A stretch of DNA of 12,758 nt from NCBI GenBank assembly GCA_021732545.1, contig JAKFUW010000208.1, positions 1-12,758 of the forward strand, given 5' to 3'. Below the pieces are notes generated by a model, which did no database searches, was not told the origin of the DNA, and saw nothing but the letters and a program-made list of their open reading frames with translations. Both the position numbers and the translations under genes were made by a program. How positions within the stretch are numbered: the first letter of the stretch is position 1; each line of letters opens with the position of its first letter. The DNA is from Alphaproteobacteria bacterium (GTDB taxonomy: Bacteria; Pseudomonadota; Alphaproteobacteria; Rickettsiales; UBA3002). This document shows positions 6,668-12,758 of this stretch, one piece after another.

Positions 6668-6697
6668 AAAAAAACCTCCGGATTTGAGGTCCGGAGG
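6667..6697 (-). terminator. Intrinsic terminator, minus strand
   Basis: The 8-bp perfect stem CCTCCGGA (6675-6682) and TCCGGAGG (6690-6697) encloses a 7-nt loop. On the minus strand it is followed by eight T residues (complement of A 6667-6674). It ends transcription coming from the FlgC-like gene or from an RNA starting in 6700-6850. It abuts the right end of the 149-bp palindrome. Confidence 0.85.
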
Positions 6698-6851
6698 GTT
6701 CAGAAAGAGAAAGCGGTTAAGCGGAAAAATCGTGACTTGCGAGATTTTACCTTGCAAGTGGGCGGTTGATGGATCGCTAAGGTTTATAAGCGCTCACACC
6801 CTCTACCCTATTTCAAAAATATATCTCCCTAATCGTTTTTATATCTGGTCT
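6698..6851 (-). other. Unassigned spacer upstream of the terminator; possible 3' UTR or small RNA
   Basis: No credible ORF lies here. A hairpin, ACTTGCGAG (6735-6743) against CTTGCAAGT (6751-6759) with a 7-nt loop, precedes the terminator on the minus strand. TATAAA on the minus strand near 6835-6840 could be a -10 box but has no good -35. It could be the 3' UTR of the FlgC-like mRNA or a separate structured small RNA. Nothing here decides between them. Confidence 0.25.
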
Positions 6852-7235
6852 TTATGCCAGTATATTCAGTAAATCCTTGGTCATTTCATCCGTTTTTTCG
6901 ATGACTTTCAGATTCGCCTTAAAATCATAGGTCGCGATCTTCTGGTTCACCAGTTCTTGCTCCAAATTCACATTTGGGTATTGGGTAATGCCTTCGGCAT
7001 CTGCCGCCGCATTACCAGGATCAAACACGGGCACGGTTGCGGGATTCACCGCTTGCAAGCTAGTCGAGACACCGCCAGCCGCCTCAGAAGACTGCACCAC
7101 CTGCAAAGGCTGGAACGTCTGCCCCGGCGCCCGGCCAGTAGTTTGGATGTTCGCCACATTATTCGCGCTATTGGCCAAGCGAACTTCTGCTGCCCGCAAA
7201 CCCGATACCGCTGTATTTAATGCACTGCTTAACAT
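6852..7235 (-). CDS. FlgC-like flagellar basal-body rod family protein
   Basis: The product has 127 residues, close to FlgC (about 135). The N-terminal rod motif is seen in 'NTAVSGLRAAEVRLANSANN' (7-26), followed by 'VANIQTTG'. The C-terminal part has the FlgC pattern: 'FDPGNAAADAEG' (71-82), 'YPNVNLEQELVN' (86-97) and 'YDFKANLKVIEKTDEM' (103-118), matching the 'Y.AN..V' ending of rod proteins. Such proteins are exported through the flagellar type III apparatus and stack to form the periplasmic rod. It stands alone rather than beside flgB and fliE, so it could be a FlgC paralogue instead of FlgC itself; I give no symbol. AAGGGG lies about 6 nt before the ATG. A perfect CtrA-type box is 37 bp upstream. 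The nearest terminator downstream is at 6667-6697. Confidence 0.85.
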   Translation of the reverse strand: MLSSALNTAVSGLRAAEVRLANSANNVANIQTTGRAPGQTFQPLQVVQSSEAAGGVSTSLQAVNPATVPVFDPGNAAADAEGITQYPNVNLEQELVNQKIATYDFKANLKVIEKTDEMTKDLLNILA

Positions 7236-7271
7236 GTTGTCCCCTTATGTTTTAACATTAACACACGCGCC

Positions 7272-7286
7272 TTAATGAACCGTTAA
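7272..7286 (-). promoter_or_regulatory. Probable CtrA-binding site (TTAA-N7-TTAA)
   Basis: The minus strand reads TTAACGGTTCATTAA, a perfect match to the alphaproteobacterial CtrA consensus TTAA-N7-TTAA. It lies 37 bp upstream of the FlgC-like start, where it could overlap a -35 element; TAAAAC follows about 17 nt later as a possible -10. CtrA is known to control flagellar genes in many alphaproteobacteria, so site and gene agree. Confidence 0.65.
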
Positions 7287-7377
7287 TTTATGGCGGGATT
7301 TTAGCGACTTACGCGCAAAATTACCACAAAATTTAGCTAAAATTGTAGGGAGTTTTGGTTATCCCCATCCACGCTTT

Positions 7378-7449
7378 CCCCAGCCCTATGACAGGGTCTG
7401 GATGGATCGGTGAGCATAGCACCAGACCCCGCAATAAATGCGGAGTGAC
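7378..7449. repeat. GTCACCCCG-type palindromic repeat, degenerate copy 2
   Basis: The inner arms GGGTCTGG (7394-7401) and CCAGACCC (7422-7429) match the inner stem of the copy at 427-492. Each half still folds on its own: CCCT-ATGAC-AGGG on the left and CCGC-AATAAAT-GCGG on the right. The outer ends have diverged. It starts 8 bp beyond the dapF stop, in the gap between dapF and the FlgC-like gene. Confidence 0.7.
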
Positions 7450-7457
7450 ATCTAAAA

Positions 7458-8288
7458 TTATACCAGCAATCCCTTATCGAATCTGCCTTCAAACACTTCG
7501 GCTACGGGGCCTGTCATGCGGATGGTGTTGGTTTCTTGTGCCCATTCAATCAATAAATCGCCACCAGGCAGGCTGACCGTGGCTTTGCGCCCACACACGC
7601 CGCGCCGCACACCCGCCACCACCGTGGCACAGGCTGCGGTGCCGCATGCCAGTGTTTCACCCACGCCGCGCTCCCACACCTTCAGGCGAATATGGTCATG
7701 ATCCAGCACCTGAGCCGCGCTCACATTGGCGCGCTGCGGAAACAAAGGGTGACGCTCCAAAAACGCGCCCGATTCTTTGAACGACACAAAATCGAGGTCT
7801 TTGACGAAAAAAACCATATGCGGGTTGCCGACATTGACCGCCACGGGATTAATCAACCCATGCGATTCAATGCCCAGATGCTCGGTATTGCGTGGCTCGG
7901 AAAGCGGGATATCGCGCCACTCCCATTTGGGCTCGCCCATATCCACCGTCACCATGAAATCGCCAAATTTCTTGCATTCCAGAACGCCCGCCTTGGTCTC
8001 AATACTCACCAAATCGACATCTTTTTCCTGCATCATTTTCCAACCAATGCAGCGCGACGCATTACCGCATGCCGAAATCTCGGAACCATCGGCATTAAAA
8101 ATCCGCATCAGCACATCGGCTTTTTGCGAAGGCTCCAGCACGATCACCTGATCGCACCCAATGCCGGTGCGACGATCGGCCAGACGCGCCGCAGCCTTAG
8201 CTTCTAGCCTCAAGCGGTCGATGCGGTTATCAATGACCACAAAATCATTGCCAGCACCTTGCATTTTGATGAAGGGGATAAGAGTCAT
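7458..8288 (-). CDS. dapF: Diaminopimelate epimerase DapF
   Basis: The 276-residue protein, the usual length, interconverts LL- and meso-diaminopimelate without a cofactor, using two cysteines as acid and base. Both active-site segments are present: C74 in 'ISACGNASRC' (71-80) and C215 in 'ETLACGTAACA' (211-221). Other family signatures are 'MQGAGNDFVVID' (9-20), 'GCDQVIVL', 'FNADGSE' (64-70) and 'NVGNPHMVFF' (152-161). The start at 8288 gives the normal short lead before 'KMQGAGNDF'. No Shine-Dalgarno is visible; a heptamer-unit palindrome lies immediately upstream, between ssb and this gene. It works in the same pathway as dapD and dapE at the left of the window. Confidence 0.97.
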   Translation of the reverse strand: MTLIPFIKMQGAGNDFVVIDNRIDRLRLEAKAAARLADRRTGIGCDQVIVLEPSQKADVLMRIFNADGSEISACGNASRCIGWKMMQEKDVDLVSIETKAGVLECKKFGDFMVTVDMGEPKWEWRDIPLSEPRNTEHLGIESHGLINPVAVNVGNPHMVFFVKDLDFVSFKESGAFLERHPLFPQRANVSAAQVLDHDHIRLKVWERGVGETLACGTAACATVVAGVRRGVCGRKATVSLPGGDLLIEWAQETNTIRMTGPVAEVFEGRFDKGLLV

Positions 8289-8293
8289 AGGTT

Positions 8294-8369
8294 AGTTGCC
8301 AGTTGCGAGTTTCCGGTTGCGAGAAGAAAGAGTTATAAGCTGGCAACCCGCAACTCGCAACCCGCAACT
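8294..8369. repeat. Heptamer-unit palindrome, copy B (between ssb and dapF)
   Basis: The left arm from 8294 reads AGTTGCC, AGTTGCG, AGTTTCC, GGTTGCG. The right arm from 8339 reads GCTGGCA, ACCCGCA, ACTCGCA, ACCCGCA and closes with ACT. The arms keep a 7-nt register and are inverted repeats, separated by about 16 nt rich in A and G. The element fills the 84-bp gap between the ssb stop (8373) and the dapF start (8288). Confidence 0.85.
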
Positions 8370-8372
8370 ACC

Positions 8373-8846
8373 TTAAAACGGAATTTCATCATCCAGATCA
8401 GGTGCCGCGCTGCGTGCATTGCCAGCGCTCGCTGATGATGCAGCAGGGGCTTGGCCATAATCGCTGCTATTATCGTTCATTCCGCCGCCTGATTGTTTAC
8501 CATCGAGCATGGTCAGGTTGCCGTTATAGCCTTGCAGCACCACTTCGGTGGAATATTTTTCCACACCGTCTTTATCGGTGTATTTGCTGGTTTGAAGTTG
8601 GCCTTCCACATAGATTTTAGAGCCTTTTTTCAGATAATTTTTGGCGATATTCACCAAGCCTTCATTGAAAATTGACACGCGATGCCATTCGGTTTTTTCT
8701 TTGCGCTCGCCGGTGTTTTTATCCTTCCAGCTTTCCGATGTGGCAATGGCAAGGCTTGCAATCTCGCGCCCGTCTTTCGTGGCACGAATCTCAGGATCGC
8801 GCCCCAGATTGCCCACCAGAATCACTTTATTAATCGAACCAGCCAT
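8373..8846 (-). CDS. ssb: Single-stranded DNA-binding protein SSB
   Basis: The 157-residue protein has an N-terminal OB fold (1 to about 113) starting 'MAGSINKVILVGNLGRDPEI', a family hallmark. W40, W54 and F60 match the ssDNA-stacking residues of E. coli SSB. A low-complexity Gly/Ser/Ala linker follows (115-148). The acidic tip ends 'DLDDEIPF', the docking site for replication, recombination and repair partners. It coats single-stranded DNA as a tetramer. AAGGA lies 8 nt before the ATG at 8846, supporting this start. It is divergent from uvrA, an arrangement found in many bacteria, and is followed on the same strand by dapF beyond the copy B repeat. Confidence 0.97.
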   Translation of the reverse strand: MAGSINKVILVGNLGRDPEIRATKDGREIASLAIATSESWKDKNTGERKEKTEWHRVSIFNEGLVNIAKNYLKKGSKIYVEGQLQTSKYTDKDGVEKYSTEVVLQGYNGNLTMLDGKQSGGGMNDNSSDYGQAPAASSASAGNARSAAPDLDDEIPF

Positions 8847-8875
8847 GTGTTTTTTCCTTATTTTACGTTACATTC

Positions 8876-8904
8876 TTGCCAAGCATATCGGCTTTAACTA
8901 TAAT
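8876..8904 (+). promoter_or_regulatory. Near-consensus sigma70 promoter reading toward uvrA, with embedded inverted repeat
   Basis: TTGCCA (8876-8881), a 17-nt spacer and TATAAT (8899-8904) make a near-perfect promoter on the plus strand. Transcription should begin about 8911, one base before an ATG at 8912. CTTGCCA (8875-8881) and TGGCAAG (8904-8910) form a 7-bp perfect inverted repeat covering the -35 and the edge of the -10, a possible operator. No alphaproteobacterial LexA box (GTTC-N7-GTTC or its complement) was found between 8847 and 9121. Confidence 0.75.
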
Positions 8905-8911
8905 GGCAAGC

Positions 8912-8965
8912 ATGAGCACACTAGTTATCGACACCCATGAAGTGATAGAGGGCATGCATGTCTGA
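8912..8965 (+). CDS. Possible leaderless 17-residue leader peptide or gene remnant
   Basis: An ATG at 8912, almost exactly at the predicted transcription start, opens 17 codons (MSTLVIDTHEVIEGMHV) ending in TGA at 8963-8965. The stop overlaps the beginning of the next small ORF (ATG at 8958), an arrangement that allows translational coupling. The N-terminus recalls small coiled-coil proteins that begin with 'DTHKF', so it could also be the stump of such a gene. Translation is not proved. Confidence 0.35.
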   Translation: MSTLVIDTHEVIEGMHV

Positions 8966-9044
8966 TAATCGTTTTTTCATCTATCTCGCTCTTATGTTTT
9001 TTGTACAATCCCTTCTTATAGTCGCTCTTATAAAACTCCTGTAA
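8958..9044 (+). CDS. 28-residue single-helix membrane protein
   Basis: ATG at 8958 to TAA at 9042-9044 encodes 28 residues: a short polar start 'MSDNRF', then a nearly continuous hydrophobic stretch of about 20 residues ('FIYLALMFFVQSLLIVALI') ending 'KLL'. This fits a single transmembrane helix with a C-terminal lysine. GAGGG (8948-8952) stands 5 nt upstream, the best ribosome-binding site near here, and a strong promoter lies at 8876-8904. It overlaps the 17-codon ORF by 8 nt. The uvrA start follows 77 bp later, so both may share a transcript. I know no family for it, and hydrophobic codons could arise by chance in T-rich DNA, but signal, spacing and composition agree. Confidence 0.5.
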   Translation: MSDNRFFIYLALMFFVQSLLIVALIKLL

Positions 9045-9082
9045 AACCCAAAGATTCCCCTATCCATTCTTGTCGCAGCGCG

Positions 9083-9088
9083 TATAAT
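9083..9088 (+). promoter_or_regulatory. Possible -10 box (TATAAT) close to uvrA
   Basis: A perfect TATAAT lies 33 bp before the chosen uvrA start. No recognisable -35 stands 16-18 nt upstream, so it may be a weak or factor-dependent second promoter for uvrA, in addition to the one at 8876-8904. Confidence 0.4.
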
Positions 9089-9121
9089 GCAGCCCTTCAA
9101 TAATTTAGAATGGTTTTAAAA

Positions 9122-12070
<2,949 letters not shown>

Positions 12071-12080
12071 AGTTAAACAG

Positions 12081-12341
12081 CTAATTGTTGGAATCTGAAT
12101 TTTTTGGCAAGGGCGACGCAGGCATTTCAATCTCTGAATAGGTGCCTTCGATGGTTTCAGTATCCCCTGAAGTAGTCGTATTTTTATCCAGTACAATGCC
12201 TTTATCAATCAAAAATCGGCGGATGGTGATGAAGGCTGCCACAGACAAACCAATCACCACGGCAGCGATGAACAAATAAAACGCAAGCCAGATGAGCAAG
12301 CCTAAAATCACCAGCGCAATCGCCGCTTGAACAATCTGCAT
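12081..12341 (-). CDS. Small membrane protein of unknown function
   Basis: The 86-residue product has a strongly hydrophobic N-terminal part (about 3-41) that can form two membrane helices ('AAIALVILGLLIWLAFYLFI' and 'AAVVIGLSVAAFITI'), then the basic 'RRFLIDKG', then an acidic, Ser/Thr-rich tail containing 'TIEGTYSEIEM'. The basic patch predicts a cytoplasmic tail. I do not recognise the family. It starts 5 bp after the fliP stop on the same strand, so it is probably co-transcribed with fliP and might serve the flagellar export gate or simply share its mRNA. The ATG at 12341 has only a weak ribosome-binding site (GGGAT inside the fliP end), which suggests coupling. It converges with uvrA across a 10-bp gap. 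Confidence 0.75.
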   Translation of the reverse strand: MQIVQAAIALVILGLLIWLAFYLFIAAVVIGLSVAAFITIRRFLIDKGIVLDKNTTTSGDTETIEGTYSEIEMPASPLPKNSDSNN

Positions 12342-12346
12342 GGCGC

Positions 12347-12758
12347 TTATATCCCGAAGCTTTTAACAAGGCTTCCGGTCAGCATATACCACCCATCGAC
12401 CAGCACAAAAAAGATGAGCTTGAAGGGCAAGGAAATCAGCACCGGCGGTAGCATCATCATCCCCATCGCCATCAGCACCGAGGCGACCAACATGTCAATA
12501 ATCAGGAACGGTACAAACACCAAAAATCCGATTTCAAAGGCTCGCCTGAGCTCGCTGATCATGAAAGCAGGAATGAGCACCTGATAGGGGGTGGCTTCGG
12601 CTTTTTCCACTCTCAAATCGGGGTTCATGTTTAAAAATAATTCCAGATCTTTTTCGCGCACATGGCGCAGCATAAACAAACGAAACGGATTTGCAGTCGC
12701 TTCAATCGCTGCCTCTTCGGATATTTCTTCGTTGATCAGCGGCAGAATGCCTTCATTA
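12347..12758 (-). CDS. fliP: Flagellar biosynthesis protein FliP, C-terminal part (truncated by window edge)
   Basis: The minus strand is open from the right edge to the TAA at 12347-12349, giving the last 137 residues of a protein usually about 250 long. FliP is an inner-membrane component of the flagellar type III export gate, forming the core channel with FliQ and FliR. The visible part begins 'NEGILPLINEEISEE', continues with 'PFRLFMLRHVREKDL', then the conserved 'LIPAFMISELRRAFEIGF', the membrane stretch 'LVFVPFLIIDMLVASVLMAM' and 'MMLPPVLISLPFKLIFFVLV', ending 'DGWYMLTGSLVKSFGI'. These are textbook FliP C-terminal motifs. The ATG at 12679 is internal and not the start. A small membrane-protein gene follows 5 bp downstream. 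Confidence 0.95.
   Translation of the reverse strand, partial: NEGILPLINEEISEEAAIEATANPFRLFMLRHVREKDLELFLNMNPDLRVEKAEATPYQVLIPAFMISELRRAFEIGFLVFVPFLIIDMLVASVLMAMGMMMLPPVLISLPFKLIFFVLVDGWYMLTGSLVKSFGI

Noticed and set aside
6548..6872. Plus-strand ORFs of 73 and 62 codons in and after the 149-bp palindrome
   Set aside because: They lie in a palindrome and a terminator, show no domain and have no convincing ribosome-binding site.
7692..8207. 171-codon plus-strand ORF opposite dapF
   Set aside because: It runs antisense to conserved DapF codons; its His- and Arg-rich composition is what reversed coding sequence yields.
9110..9121. ATG at 9110 as the uvrA start
   Set aside because: It remains possible, but it adds four residues absent from typical UvrA N-termini, and neither ATG has a clear ribosome-binding site; 9122 fits the family better.

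Overview
The window comes from a flagellated Gram-negative bacterium, most likely an alphaproteobacterium. The evidence is a DUF2336-family protein, a UvrA with the alphaproteobacterial 'CPxSGF' first zinc-finger half and 'GVSGGGKS' second Walker A, a perfect CtrA-type box (TTAA-N7-TTAA) before a flagellar rod-family gene, and several classes of intergenic palindromes of the kind common in Rickettsiales and related alphaproteobacteria. The order cannot be fixed from the sequence alone.

Layout. 1-1368 (minus): lysine/peptidoglycan genes dapD then dapE (dapE runs off the left edge), with a nested palindromic element between them. 1525-4805 (plus): a PAS/degenerate-GGDEF/EAL cyclic-di-GMP protein, a repeat-rich spacer, then a DUF2336 protein. 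4882-5445 (plus): an Nfu-type Fe-S carrier whose Shine-Dalgarno lies inside a repeat. 5451-6251 (minus): an AT-rich gene of unknown function. 6258-6851: no sizeable gene, but a possible 55-codon ORF, a ~149-bp palindrome and a minus-strand intrinsic terminator. 6852-8846 (minus): ssb, dapF and an FlgC-like rod protein, separated by repeats. 8876-9121 (plus): a near-consensus sigma70 promoter driving two tiny overlapping ORFs, one a 28-aa single-helix membrane protein with a good Shine-Dalgarno. 9122-12070 (plus): uvrA. 12081-12758 (minus): the C-terminal half of fliP followed by a small membrane protein.

Most genes are housekeeping: diaminopimelate synthesis (dapD, dapE, dapF), DNA repair and replication (uvrA, ssb), Fe-S delivery, and motility/second-messenger functions.

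The most unusual feature is a dispersed family of short palindromes built from degenerate 7-nt units. The left arm is tandem AGTNNNN and the right arm is tandem ACTNNNN, its approximate reverse complement. Three clear copies occur at 4811-4876, 8294-8369 and 9842-9913, with a weaker half-copy at 3266-3293. One copy supplies the ribosome-binding site of the Nfu gene. Another sits inside uvrA as an exactly 72-bp, in-frame, stop-free insertion that adds 24 residues just before the first zinc module. This resembles in behaviour, though not in sequence, the Rickettsia palindromic elements known to enter protein-coding genes. Three further palindrome types are also present: the GTCACCCCG type (427-492 and 7378-7449), the CGTCATTGCGAG type (3365-3488), and the 149-bp palindrome at 6519-6667.
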